Origin: Pararoseomonas sp. SCSIO 73927
GTDB taxonomy: Bacteria > Pseudomonadota > Alphaproteobacteria > Acetobacterales > Acetobacteraceae
Length of the DNA: 64,000 nucleotides
Direction: 5' to 3'
Assembly: GCF_037040815.1 (NCBI RefSeq)
Contig: NZ_CP146232.1
Coordinates: 2,908,501 to 2,972,500, forward strand
A program made the position numbers and the translations under genes. How positions within the stretch are numbered: the first letter of the stretch is position 1; every line of letters begins with the position of its first letter. The notes under the pieces are model-generated. The model was given only the letters and a program-made list of their open reading frames with translations. It was not told where the DNA came from and made no database searches. Below, in pieces: positions 26,813-35,111 of the stretch.

Positions 26813-27133
26813 CTAGCTGCTGGCCGATGCCTTCGCATCGCGCGCGAGAGCACCGAAGGCTAGAGCGACAATGACATCGCGCAGGCCCTGCGTTTCTCGC
26901 CCGACCCGCGCTCGTAGGTTCTCGTCATTCAGCACTGCCAGGAAGTGGGCACGGAGTGTCTCATCCGTGAGGCCCTTGCGGCGACCGTGTGCAGTCGCCT
27001 CGAGCCGACAGGCCCACCTGCCATCCAGCCAGTCCACCTGGCAGGTAGCCAGTGCTGCCACGCGATATGCGGCTTCTCGAAGCGGCCCTTCCGGTTGGGC
27101 CTCGGGTGCGAAGGTCAGCACTAGCTCAGACAA
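26813..27133 (-). CDS. hxsD: His-Xaa-Ser system protein HxsD
   Basis: A 106-residue protein. REAAYRVAALATCQVDWLDG and the C-terminal LRDVIVALAFGALARDA fit HxsD, a small accessory protein found with the radical SAM pair. A role in substrate recognition or delivery is likely but inferred. It starts 8 bases after hxsA and is followed by hxsB after 32 bases, so the four genes form one operon. Confidence 0.82.
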   Translation of the reverse strand: MSELVLTFAPEAQPEGPLREAAYRVAALATCQVDWLDGRWACRLEATAHGRRKGLTDETLRAHFLAVLNDENLRARVGRETQGLRDVIVALAFGALARDAKASASS

Positions 27134-27141
27134 CGTTGGGA

Positions 27142-27420
27142 CTACCGGCTGGAGTAGTGGGAACGATGCGACGAGTGGGAGCTGTGGGAGACGTGCGATG
27201 AATGCTGGGCGACAACCGTACCGTCCTCGGCGCGCGTCACAAGGAAGCCCAGGAGATCGTCTCCGGACACCACAATCTGGTTCGGGATGATGCGGGACAC
27301 GCCAGAGCGGTGACTCTCGTTGCTCTCAGGCGCGACATCCGGCGTACGGGCCGCATCAGAGGTCGTCGGCAATGCGGCAATCGCGGCCGCAAGGGACAGA
27401 AGAGGGATGTGCTTCTTCAC
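27142..27420 (-). CDS. hxsA: His-Xaa-Ser repeat precursor HxsA
   Basis: A 92-residue secreted peptide precursor. The N-terminus is a Sec signal (KKHIPLLSLAAAIAALPTTSDA). The C-terminus carries six consecutive H-x-S triplets (HSS, HVS, HSS, HSS, HRS, HYS) ending SR. These are the presumed targets of HxsB/HxsC. GTG 27420 is preferred to an upstream ATG because CGGAG lies about 10 bases before it and the signal peptide starts there. The first gene of the operon; several dyads lie just upstream. Confidence 0.88.
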   Translation of the reverse strand: MKKHIPLLSLAAAIAALPTTSDAARTPDVAPESNESHRSGVSRIIPNQIVVSGDDLLGFLVTRAEDGTVVAQHSSHVSHSSHSSHRSHYSSR

Positions 27421-27427
27421 AGTTGGA

Positions 27428-27487
27428 CTCCGCTGAGCGGAGATAACGTTCCCGTTATCAGGAATGTTCGTCAAGGTAGAACGTTCC
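27428..27487 (-). promoter_or_regulatory. Three adjacent inverted repeats upstream of hxsA
   Basis: CTCCGCTGAGCGGAG (27428-27442) is a perfect 7-bp dyad overlapping the Shine-Dalgarno. GATAACG-TTCC-CGTTATC (27442-27459) is a perfect 7-bp dyad. GGAATGTTC and GAACGTTCC (27461-27487) form an 8-of-9 dyad with a 9-base spacer. They sit head to tail directly before hxsA, suggesting an operator and an RNA hairpin over the ribosome-binding site. Confidence 0.5.
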
Positions 27488-28062
27488 GGCTTGTCCCGGA
27501 AAATTCAACCTGTGGTATTCACTCCATGCCTGGGCACCACCGAGATGACGTGCCGGTAATTTTGCTGTCTTGGTCAGTTCCAGCTTCTCCGAACAGAACC
27601 GCTATGCCCGGAAGCTTGGCCTAGGTCTGTCATCCTGTCCTGGGCTTTTGTTCTTGCTTTGTTCGGATTCGGCCATCTAGGTTCCAGCTGATGTTGAAGC
27701 CCATCCTCCTCCCTCGTTCGGCCCCGATTTGGCTCTCGCGGGGAACAGCCGCCCTGGCGGTCGCCCGCCGGGACGACGCCATCCGGCGTGGCAGGCCGGA
27801 TACAGAGACAAGGCACTGTGTACGGTCCACGATCCTGGCTGCCCATATTGCCCTGCCGCAGCCCATGATCGATCAGGCAGTCAGTTGGGTGATGGCATGG
27901 AGGGCGCCTCGGCTGGCGTCACCACCCGCTGAACTGCTTCCGTCCGGCCCGCCACGTGGCAGCCTCGCGATCGAACTTGCAGCAAGGGGAATTACCGTTG
28001 GCGTGCTTGCATGCGCGAGCAGCCCACCTTCCATCCTCCTCGCTGCCGCAGAGTGATCGGCC
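27488..28062. other. Intergenic stretch upstream of the hxs operon
   Basis: About 575 bases without a gene I can support. Short open frames exist on both strands but none shows a domain, good start context or plausible protein composition. It should contain the hxs promoter at its left side and the promoter of the membrane protein gene at its right side. Confidence 0.4.
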
Positions 28063-28605
28063 ATGTCCGCTATCAAGGGATCTCCGAGGGGAGAACCTGA
28101 CCCGAGGACGTCGTCGCCAAGCTACGCACCGGTGCCACCCTTTCCGGATCTGGAGGGCCTGTCGCCTGAGGAACGCCAAGCAGCCGTGCAGCGGCATCAG
28201 GTCGAAGTCGACCTCTGGAAGCTGCAGGTGACGACGCTGACCGAACTCGCGAAGGCCGGAGCGGAGGCGTCACGTCTAGCTGTTGGCCAGGCGCTCGTCG
28301 TCAACGCAGGAGGCGCGGTCGCCCTTCTCACCCTGCTCGGCAACATGGCGGGGCGGGGAGCGGCGACGATCGAGAGCCTGCTGCCGCGTGTCGGACCCTC
28401 GTTGCTTGCCTACGCGGCAGGAGTGATGCTGGCGCTCCTGGTGTCTGCCTGCGTCACCCTCTCCCACAATGCAGCAATCCGTCTGCGCGTGGCTGCGTCG
28501 AACCGCTGGAGGATCGCTGCCTGCGGACTGTTTGCATTCAGTCTGGGTGCGTTCGCGACTGGCACGATCACGGCGGCGCTTGCCCTGCTCTGGCCGTTGT
28601 GGTGA
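28063..28605 (+). CDS. Hypothetical membrane protein
   Basis: A 180-residue protein. A soluble proline-rich N-terminus and a charged helix (LSPEERQAAVQRHQVEVDLW) lead into about three membrane helices: near 80-100 (LVVNAGGAVALLTLLG), 112-135 (LLAYAAGVMLALLVSACVTL) and 152-178. No family recognised. It converges on the methyltransferase-HNH gene, whose stop is 83 bases away. Membrane effectors of this size occur in defence loci, but nothing ties it to one here. Confidence 0.65.
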   Translation: MSAIKGSPRGEPDPRTSSPSYAPVPPFPDLEGLSPEERQAAVQRHQVEVDLWKLQVTTLTELAKAGAEASRLAVGQALVVNAGGAVALLTLLGNMAGRGAATIESLLPRVGPSLLAYAAGVMLALLVSACVTLSHNAAIRLRVAASNRWRIAACGLFAFSLGAFATGTITAALALLWPLW

Positions 28606-28687
28606 CCGACCGGATGGAACCGTGGCGGGCACCATCTCGCAGGGGGAGGTGGCAGTATGGTCTCCGAACGGCTCCTCGCCCTTGTCG

Positions 28688-30418
28688 CTACGGCCGCCAA
28701 TGCCACTCCGGGATCCCCTGATTCTGGCGCAGACGCGTTCGCTGCAGTCCCATGGCGGCTTGCACTTCGCGGACCGCCGCTGGTTCAGAGCTTTCCAGTC
28801 CAGGTAGGCTGGCCCGGGCCTCGGAGGCGAAACGCACGGGCAGAATGCCATCCTCGCGCTGGAGGTAGGCCGCGGACCACCAGTCCATGATCGCCGATCC
28901 AGCTCGCTGCAGGGCCTCAGCAGAAGGCAGCCGTTCACGCTTGCTATGCTGGTTCACCCGTCGGTGGGCGGGCATCAGGTTCCAGAGATCGCTGCACGGC
29001 CAAGCCGACCATGGGAGGCAGTGATCCACGTCCAGGGTCTCTGGCGCCAGTCGCTTTCCGCTCCAGACGCAGTGGATGGCGGCCCCACCCTCCATCAGCG
29101 CCAGCGCCCTCGTCCTTGGTATGGCGACGTCGCGGGCGGGATCGGACCAGGTCATTGCCGCCGCCATAGCACCGACCTCCACCGTCCTGCCCTGGGCGGC
29201 GGCGTACCCCTGCATGAGGCGCATCCATTCGCTGACGAGCGCCGGTTCCACCCAGACCGCAAAGCGCTGCATCGCCATCCACAGGTGGCGCGGCACCCGC
29301 ATCGTGCCGAAGCGGGCGAGGAGGGCGCCGTCGACCAGCAGCCCTCCGGAAGGCCTGTCCGCCCGGGTGCGCGTAGTCTCGAGGATGCGGGCGCCGCCAG
29401 GGTAGGTCAGGTAGTGAGCAGGCATGCGGACGATGTGGTCCGCGGCCTCGCGCAGAGCGCCGTGGAGTGCGTGGGCGGCAGCCTCCCCGAGGACGGCGCC
29501 CACCCTCAGGTCCAGGGGGGAGAGGGCGCCCGCCTGCAGCGCCTGCCAGCCCGGCCCTGCGAAGCCCAGGCCCTCCGCACCGCGGCGGTTGCCAGGGGCC
29601 TGGGGCAGCTCGGCTTTGGCCAGCGGCAGGTAGAGCCGCAGCCAGCTCAGGGCGACCAGTCCCAGCGGGAGGCGGACGTGGTCGTCGCCGTCCTCCACCG
29701 CCAGCCCGGCCGAGCCGTCTGCCGCCCGGCACAGGGCGCGCAGGAGGCCGAGCTTGTAGGTCGCGCTCTTGGCGTCCTGGAGAATGAGGTGCCGGAGGAG
29801 CGGCAGGGCGCCCGTCCCATCGTCCGGCAGGCGGAGCACCACGGCCGTCCAGGAGATGTTCGGGCGCCCTTGGAGGTCGGGGGACGCCACGGCCCGGACG
29901 ACCTGCATGCCGTGGCCCCGGGCCAGGGCTTCCACCTCGGCCAGGGTCACGGGATATCCACCCCGACCATCGTCGGGGCCATGGCGAAGCGTCATGGCCA
30001 GCAGCCCGCCGGACCGCAGGAGACCGACGATCTTCCGGAAGGCCCGCGGTCGGTCCGCCGGGGCGACGTGCTGCCAGACCGCGCTGAGGGATACGACGTC
30101 GGCGGCGAGGCCAGCACGGGAAGCTATCGTCAGGCCTGGGAGGCTGTCGGCCAGCCAGCGGATCCTGGGAGACGTGTGCCGCTGCTCGGCCTCTGCCCGC
30201 ATACCGGATGACGGCTCTATGGCGATAACCTCGTATCCCGCCTCGGCGAAGGCCCCGGCGTCCCGTCCGGTTCCTGCACCGACGTCGATGACCAGGGCGG
30301 GTGGCCTGGGAAGCAGGTCGGCCAGCCAGTCCCGGGTGACGGTCGGAGGCACCGCCTCATACGCGGCCGCCAGCCGGGCGGCGTTGGCATCGTACCATCC
30401 GATGCACGGGAGGCTCAT
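28688..30418 (-). CDS. Class I methyltransferase fused to an HNH endonuclease
   Basis: A 576-residue two-domain protein. Residues 1-200 are a SAM-dependent methyltransferase with motif I VIDVGAGTGRDAG near residue 40 and an acidic IEPS at the end of strand 2. A middle region contains ILQDAKSATYKLGLLRALCR, seen in HNH defence proteins. Near 450-490 lies the HNH core: CVWSGKRL, DVDHCLPW, DLWNLMPAHRRVN. AAGGAA precedes ATG 30418. It follows the OLD nuclease by 36 bases, so both are one transcript. The methyltransferase could act on nucleic acid or on a small molecule. A combined modification/cleavage enzyme is plausible but inferred. Confidence 0.8.
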   Translation of the reverse strand: MSLPCIGWYDANAARLAAAYEAVPPTVTRDWLADLLPRPPALVIDVGAGTGRDAGAFAEAGYEVIAIEPSSGMRAEAEQRHTSPRIRWLADSLPGLTIASRAGLAADVVSLSAVWQHVAPADRPRAFRKIVGLLRSGGLLAMTLRHGPDDGRGGYPVTLAEVEALARGHGMQVVRAVASPDLQGRPNISWTAVVLRLPDDGTGALPLLRHLILQDAKSATYKLGLLRALCRAADGSAGLAVEDGDDHVRLPLGLVALSWLRLYLPLAKAELPQAPGNRRGAEGLGFAGPGWQALQAGALSPLDLRVGAVLGEAAAHALHGALREAADHIVRMPAHYLTYPGGARILETTRTRADRPSGGLLVDGALLARFGTMRVPRHLWMAMQRFAVWVEPALVSEWMRLMQGYAAAQGRTVEVGAMAAAMTWSDPARDVAIPRTRALALMEGGAAIHCVWSGKRLAPETLDVDHCLPWSAWPCSDLWNLMPAHRRVNQHSKRERLPSAEALQRAGSAIMDWWSAAYLQREDGILPVRFASEARASLPGLESSEPAAVREVQAAMGLQRTRLRQNQGIPEWHWRP

Positions 30419-30453
30419 GGCGTTCCTTGGCGCAGATACCGTGCCACTTCGAA

Positions 30454-32541
30454 TCAGTTCGGCTTCGCTGAACGCTCCAGCAGAGCTTGGAAGAGAGTGC
30501 TGCCCCGTCTCGCGACCTCCGCCGGGCATTCCGCCTTTCCCTCGGCCCAGGACCGCACCAAGTACAGCGATGTGGTCACCTTCCAGCCCTCCGGGAGGTC
30601 CATCCCCGCTGCGCTGGCAGCCGCCATTGTGCGCTTGATGACGCTTCCAGCAGCGCCCGCGTCCACCGGCGGGACATGAAGCGCCAGGCCGAGCGCCTCA
30701 TTCACTGCAGCGACATACAGGGTGTCCCCGAGGATATCCTCGACCTCGTTGCCTTCTCCGCCCAGCACGTCGTCCAGCAGCAGCACCGCCGATTCATTCC
30801 CCTTGTAGAGGTCCTTCTGCAGGTTGGTCCGGGTACCCCGCCCAGCCTGGTCGCCATCGAGCAGGATCACAGGGCGGCTTCCCTCTCCGAGGAACAGGGA
30901 AGCGATCTTTCCCACCATCGGCACGCCGCCACACGGCACGACGTGGACGTCCTCGGGTAGATGGGCGAGACCCAGGTCACGGCAGCGGTGGCTGATTGCA
31001 TGGAGAAGGTAGAAGTCGGTCATCCCCTCGACCAGAACGTTGCGATGCATCGAGAGGAGGCCGCGCACCATGGCGTAGCCAGCCGCCGCCTGCAGCGGGA
31101 AGATGGTCTCCCTATCCTTGGGCCACATCCCCGGTGGGGAGATGCGGGAATGACCATCGTCACCTTCCACGACCGGGCGGACCCGCTGAAGGTTGTCGCC
31201 ATCCACGAGAAAAGGGGAGTGCGTGCTGTACAGGATCTGGTTGTCCTTCGAGAGCTTCTCGAAGAACGCGAGCAGTTCCTGCTGGGCCGTCGGATGTAAG
31301 TTCAGGCCAGGCTCGTCGAGAAGGAGTACCGCATCCTTGTGGCCTTCCTCGGACTCCACGAGGAACACGAGATAGAAGGAGAAGAACCACTGGAAGCCCT
31401 TGCTCCGAGATTCCAGCTCGATCTCCACGTCTGGGCGCCGATTGTCCGCGACCCAGATCCGGAAGAAGTCACCGTCCGCATCGTATCGGATCCGGTGACG
31501 CCGCTGTGACCACCACTCGCCGAAGAGCCTGGTGATCGCCGACGAGGCGGAGCTGAGCTTGATGGAACGCTCCTCCTTTCGCCGCTGCTCGGACGCCAAC
31601 ATCTCCTGCGTAGGCGACCCACCCTGTCTCGGCACCCTAAGGCGGTCGGTCCCGAGTTCCTGCATATCCTCGGCGGTCAACCCGACATGGCTGAACATGG
31701 CCTTGATGGTTCGGATCCTGGGATTCGATGGATCGGCTTGGGCATCCTCCAGGAAGCGGGTCAGCCAGACGGCACTGTCCAGGACACCGTAGTTCTCGAA
31801 GTAGATGAATACGGGCAGGGCATCCCGGATCGCCCCCCTCGCCGCGGCAGCAGGATCCGGCTTTTTCGCCTCGGCGGTGTGGTGGTCGAGCACCTCAAGG
31901 AAGGCCTCGATGAGATCCGCGGTGTTCGCGTCGGACAGGGCGTCCAGTTCCGTCCGGAGTCGCTGCAGCAGCTTGGTCCCTGCCTCCCCGCGCATATTCC
32001 CGACGCCGTTGAGGACCTCGCGGGCGCCTGTAGTCCAGGCGAGGAGGGCGGTCTTCGCTTCCGATGTAGCCGTTGCTCCGTCGGGTGTGGCCGCCTTTAG
32101 CCGCCGGGTCGATTTCTCTAGAGGGACGAGGGCCTCCAGAAGCGGGCCAGGCGAGACCTCGGCGGAGGCAAGCGGTGGCTGGAAGCCTACCGCCAGGCTT
32201 CCGTCATAGAAACGCGTGGCCTCGGCGAACTGCGGGACGGCGGATCCATCCGGCAGGATACCGGACAGGGTGTCTACAATCTCGCCTTCAATCTTGAAGC
32301 GGGTCTGGCATACAGCCCAGCCGGACCGCCTACCGTACTCCGTCGTGTAGCGGTCCCGGGGGAACTCGCGCTGGGCGTCGTAGGGGTCCGAGGTTGCCGG
32401 ATTGAACTTGTGCAGTGCCCTGAGAAGTGTGGTCTTCCCGGATTCGTTCCTTCCAACGAGGGCCGTCACCCGATCCAGATCGATCCAGCCGCTATCGTCG
32501 ATGTTGCGGTAGTTCATGACCCTGAACGCGACCAGCTTCAT
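30454..32541 (-). CDS. OLD-family ATPase/TOPRIM nuclease
   Basis: A 695-residue protein. Walker A GRNESGKTT is near residue 33, ABC-type Walker B LLLDEPGLNLHP near 407, with H-loop STHSPFLV. A C-terminal TOPRIM domain has Glu in VEGMTDFYLL (about 502) and Asp pair in LLDGDQAG (about 557). This is the architecture of overcoming-lysogenization-defect nucleases that act in phage defence. GGGAGG sits 7 bases before ATG 32541. It lacks the adjacent UvrD-like helicase of the Gabija class. Its operon partner is instead the methyltransferase-HNH protein. A C-terminal fragment of a paralogue remains at 23756. Confidence 0.87.
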   Translation of the reverse strand: MKLVAFRVMNYRNIDDSGWIDLDRVTALVGRNESGKTTLLRALHKFNPATSDPYDAQREFPRDRYTTEYGRRSGWAVCQTRFKIEGEIVDTLSGILPDGSAVPQFAEATRFYDGSLAVGFQPPLASAEVSPGPLLEALVPLEKSTRRLKAATPDGATATSEAKTALLAWTTGAREVLNGVGNMRGEAGTKLLQRLRTELDALSDANTADLIEAFLEVLDHHTAEAKKPDPAAAARGAIRDALPVFIYFENYGVLDSAVWLTRFLEDAQADPSNPRIRTIKAMFSHVGLTAEDMQELGTDRLRVPRQGGSPTQEMLASEQRRKEERSIKLSSASSAITRLFGEWWSQRRHRIRYDADGDFFRIWVADNRRPDVEIELESRSKGFQWFFSFYLVFLVESEEGHKDAVLLLDEPGLNLHPTAQQELLAFFEKLSKDNQILYSTHSPFLVDGDNLQRVRPVVEGDDGHSRISPPGMWPKDRETIFPLQAAAGYAMVRGLLSMHRNVLVEGMTDFYLLHAISHRCRDLGLAHLPEDVHVVPCGGVPMVGKIASLFLGEGSRPVILLDGDQAGRGTRTNLQKDLYKGNESAVLLLDDVLGGEGNEVEDILGDTLYVAAVNEALGLALHVPPVDAGAAGSVIKRTMAAASAAGMDLPEGWKVTTSLYLVRSWAEGKAECPAEVARRGSTLFQALLERSAKPN

Positions 32542-32684
32542 CTTGGCCCTCCCGTTCATACGTTATACCGCATTCAGGAACGAAGGAAGAACGGTCCGGG
32601 CGGGTGGGGAGGCTCGTCCGGTAGCCCCGCCCAGGCTGCCAGGCAGGACCCGACACGCTCGCGGAAGGTGGTCGAGGTGAGGGC

Positions 32685-32921
32685 GTGGTGAACCACGCTG
32701 TGCAGGAGGTCGGAAGACGTTGTCGCCCCGCTGCAGCGCGCCAGCCCAGCCGGATCGAATACGACGCCGCAACTCGTCGCCTGGACGTCTGGTTCACCTC
32801 CGGCGGCGGCGCCTACTCCCACGATGGGGTCCCCGAGGCGATCTACCGGGCCTTCCTCGCCGCAGCCTTAAAGGGTTCCTACTACGGCGATCACGTTAAG
32901 CCGCACTACGGGTCGCGGTGA
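32685..32921 (+). CDS. KTSC-domain protein
   Basis: A 78-residue protein beginning with GTG. IEYDAATRRLDVWFTSGGG, YSHDGVPEAIYRAFLAA and GSYYGDHVKPHY match the KTSC domain, a small beta-rich domain found alone or in RNA/DNA-processing proteins. It is divergent from the OLD gene (143-base spacer). It overlaps the next gene by GTGA, so the two are coupled. Confidence 0.75.
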   Translation: MVNHAVQEVGRRCRPAAARQPSRIEYDAATRRLDVWFTSGGGAYSHDGVPEAIYRAFLAAALKGSYYGDHVKPHYGSR

Positions 32922-33445
32922 CCATGCCCGACACGGATCTCGCTCCCTCCACCGGACGCCTGTTCCCGGCGGTGACTGCCAAGCGATTCCGCGATGCCTC
33001 CCCAGGGGATGTCGTCTCCGTGCTGGACGGCGGCCCTGGCGAACTGACCATGGTGGCGGTGGCCAAGGAAGCGGATGGGACGGAGGCGCCTCGTCTCGTC
33101 TTCCTTGGCGTAAAGCGGAACACGGAACCCGCCGGACCTCGGGCTGTGCTTCACCCCCTTCCTGGTCTGACCTGTGACGCCAAGCCGCGGGCGACTGGCG
33201 GACCGCTATGCCGGGTCGGTGAGGGTAAGGTCGCGAGGACGCGTAGGAAGTCAGGTCTTGGGTACGGCCTGCGCTCGAGCAGGGGGGACATTGCAAAAGG
33301 TATGTCTAGAGGGCGGACGGTCTCCGCACCGTGGTCCGGTGGTTCCAACCAAATGGCTCTGAGGCCGAGCGAAGGACAGACGAGGAGGCGACATTCCCCT
33401 TCGAGGGGAGGATTCGTCGCCTCTATATCCCGCAGCATTTCCTGA
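32918..33445 (+). CDS. Hypothetical protein coupled to KTSC gene; 3' part doubtful
   Basis: A 175-codon frame starting GTG (or ATG 32924). The first 85 residues look protein-like (AKRFRDASPGDVVSVLDGG, then ELTMVAVAKEADGTEAPRLVFLG). After about residue 90 the composition becomes arginine/serine-rich and lies antisense to a more convincing minus-strand gene. The true gene was probably longer or different and has been fused out of frame, or the tail is a run-on. No family recognised. Confidence 0.45.
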   Translation: MTMPDTDLAPSTGRLFPAVTAKRFRDASPGDVVSVLDGGPGELTMVAVAKEADGTEAPRLVFLGVKRNTEPAGPRAVLHPLPGLTCDAKPRATGGPLCRVGEGKVARTRRKSGLGYGLRSSRGDIAKGMSRGRTVSAPWSGGSNQMALRPSEGQTRRRHSPSRGGFVASISRSIS

Positions 33446-33792
33446 ATGGCCGCAGCCAACTCGGGATTGCCACAGGAGACTAGGCGTGGACGGCCCTCGA
33501 CTTCGCTGGAGCGCACGCTCCGCAGATTTCCGGAGACCTCGGCTTGATGATGGATCCTGTGCGTCGGATGGGCCGTCCGTCTGAGTTCGACATCCGGCTG
33601 CGCGATCGAAATGCCACCGAATGACCAGATCTCAAGGCTTTCACGGATCGTAAATCGATCCACCAGCGGGTTTGTCCGCGGGGCGCTGCGAACGCTTTCC
33701 AGGTGTAGCCCTTCCTCGCCGGGAAGCCTCTCCCGCATCTCTTGCAGGAGGGACGAAACGGCGGCTTCAGGAAGTGAGCGGAGCGTGACCAA
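33151..33792 (-). CDS. Hypothetical protein after the cysteine protease
   Basis: A protein of about 213 residues if it starts at TTG 33792, overlapping the protease 3' end by about 26 bases. The frame is also open to an ATG at 33861. It contains SSLLQEMRERLPGEEGLHLE, IWSFGGISIAQPDVELRR and CRLLVCPSLGLRAIWL. No recognised domain. The conserved-looking part reaches PFAMSPLLERRPYPRPDFLR. The last 25 residues overlap the opposing frame and may be run-on. It is the last gene of the lipoprotein/protease cluster. Confidence 0.5.
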   Translation of the reverse strand: MVTLRSLPEAAVSSLLQEMRERLPGEEGLHLESVRSAPRTNPLVDRFTIRESLEIWSFGGISIAQPDVELRRTAHPTHRIHHQAEVSGNLRSVRSSEVEGRPRLVSCGNPELAAAIQEMLRDIEATNPPLEGECRLLVCPSLGLRAIWLEPPDHGAETVRPLDIPFAMSPLLERRPYPRPDFLRVLATLPSPTRHSGPPVARGLASQVRPGRG

Positions 33793-34324
33793 GGGCGCCT
33801 CCGATCCGATGATACGTGTGTGTCCACGGTCCCAGCCCAAATCCCTGCACAAGCTCCTCATGAGTGCACCACAGAGGACGGTCGCTCAGCGGATCGTGGA
33901 CTAGGACGGCATCGCCCTGATAGACCCCGATGATGAGTACGACGTGTGCGGGAGCACCTCCGGGCGCTGGATCGTCGTACTGTATGTACACCTCGACCGG
34001 ACGTCTCCACACTGTGATCTCGTCCACAATGGTGTCCATTCCGAAGTACCCTTCGAGGGGTCCCTCGAAAGGTACATCATAGGGATAGTACCCATCTTCG
34101 GGGAGGGCCGGTTCGTTCGGGCAGCCCGCTTCGCCGAAGACCTGCGCCGCGATCGCGCATGGGTCGATCCGCTTCCCGTTCGCCCGGAGTACCATTGAGC
34201 AACAAGTCGCCCAGCAGAGCTGTGTGTCAGGCTGCCTGATGAACGGTACCGGGAGCACCAGCCCGTCAGCGCTCACCTGCAGGTGCTCCTTGAAGCGGCG
34301 TCTGAACGCTTGGCGCGATGCCAA
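33767..34324 (-). CDS. Papain-like (C39-like) cysteine protease
   Basis: A 185-residue protein. Gln and Cys in RQPDTQLCWATCCSMVL (Cys near 37), His in APAHVVLIIGVY (about 125) and Asp in VLVHDPLS form the Gln-Cys-His-Asp set of papain-like bacterial proteases. The CWATC start of helix 1 is characteristic. No signal peptide. Its 5' end overlaps the lipoprotein gene by 59 bases and its 3' end overlaps the next gene, so three genes form a compact operon. The role is unknown, perhaps processing of a partner effector. Confidence 0.75.
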   Translation of the reverse strand: MASRQAFRRRFKEHLQVSADGLVLPVPFIRQPDTQLCWATCCSMVLRANGKRIDPCAIAAQVFGEAGCPNEPALPEDGYYPYDVPFEGPLEGYFGMDTIVDEITVWRRPVEVYIQYDDPAPGGAPAHVVLIIGVYQGDAVLVHDPLSDRPLWCTHEELVQGFGLGPWTHTYHRIGGALGHAPLTS

Positions 34325-35111
34325 GTGTACCCAGGCATGTACCCGGTGTCGCCTGACGGGGACCCGTCTCCGTGAAAAGGGTCATGGCGCACAGCCCAAC
34401 GAGGCTGCCAGCGATGTCATAGCGGAAGTCATAGAGGCCCGGAGCGAGGACCGGGATTGGATCAGGCCTCCCGCCGCCACCGCGGTCCGGTGACCCGCCC
34501 GCTGGCGGCATTCCACCCGCCAACCGAGCGGCGTTGAGGCCTGCCTCAAAGAGGTTCTTGAGCACCTCTGCGTTCTTTGTGTTGTCCACTGAGCCATTCA
34601 GAGAAGTCAGGCGCCATCCGTCCTCAAGGGTCACGCTGAGTTGGCCGGAACTGAACAACCCGGTGGTCTGCCTGATCGCCATGGGGCGGCTTAGGTCGGG
34701 CAGGTAGACAAGGCGGGCGACATACCGGGTATTCTGCGCAGAGAAGCTGCCGTTTCCGGGCGAGGGCGCGGTGGCCGAAGCCGCGTCAGCACCGGCCGGT
34801 GAAAGGCGCTCCCGCCCGGTACCGCCCGCACCTGCCAAACCCTCGGAAACGCCCGGTTCCGGCCCTCCGAGGGGATTTGTTGGCAGACCTCGTGGCCGGA
34901 CCTCTCGCGTCTGGAGACCTCCCGCAGCAGAGACGCCACCAGGAAGCGCCATGACAAGAAGGTATGGCTTTGGCATGTAGTATCGGATGCCCTCCCGTCC
35001 GGCGATATTACGCCCATCTGGAGTGAGCGCATCGACCTCGAAACCGGAGCACCCTCCCAACGCCAAGCCGACGCCTGCCATGAGGGCACACAGCGGTCGG
35101 AGGCGGGTCAC
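34266..35111 (-). CDS. Putative lipoprotein
   Basis: A protein of about 281 residues if it starts at GTG 35111. The N-terminus RLRPLCALMAGVGLALGGC ends in a lipobox (LGGC), so lipidation at that Cys is expected. The body contains YLLVMALPGGVSAA, a Gly/Ser/Ala-rich linker, RYVARLVYLPDLSRP and NAEVLKNLFEAGLNAARLAGG. No recognised family. The start is uncertain because the frame is open for a further 53 codons without signal-like sequence. Same strand as, and overlapping, the cysteine protease. Confidence 0.65.
   Translation of the reverse strand: MTRLRPLCALMAGVGLALGGCSGFEVDALTPDGRNIAGREGIRYYMPKPYLLVMALPGGVSAAGGLQTREVRPRGLPTNPLGGPEPGVSEGLAGAGGTGRERLSPAGADAASATAPSPGNGSFSAQNTRYVARLVYLPDLSRPMAIRQTTGLFSSGQLSVTLEDGWRLTSLNGSVDNTKNAEVLKNLFEAGLNAARLAGGMPPAGGSPDRGGGGRPDPIPVLAPGLYDFRYDIAGSLVGLCAMTLFTETGPRQATPGTCLGTLGIAPSVQTPLQGAPAGER

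Noticed and set aside
27142..27210. Ser/His-rich sequence taken as simple low-complexity repeat
   Set aside because: The strict H-x-S triplets together with hxsD, hxsB and hxsC identify a real precursor peptide.
27691..28056. 121-codon plus-strand frame before the membrane protein
   Set aside because: No domain, no Shine-Dalgarno of note, and amino-acid composition typical of shadow frames in GC-rich DNA.
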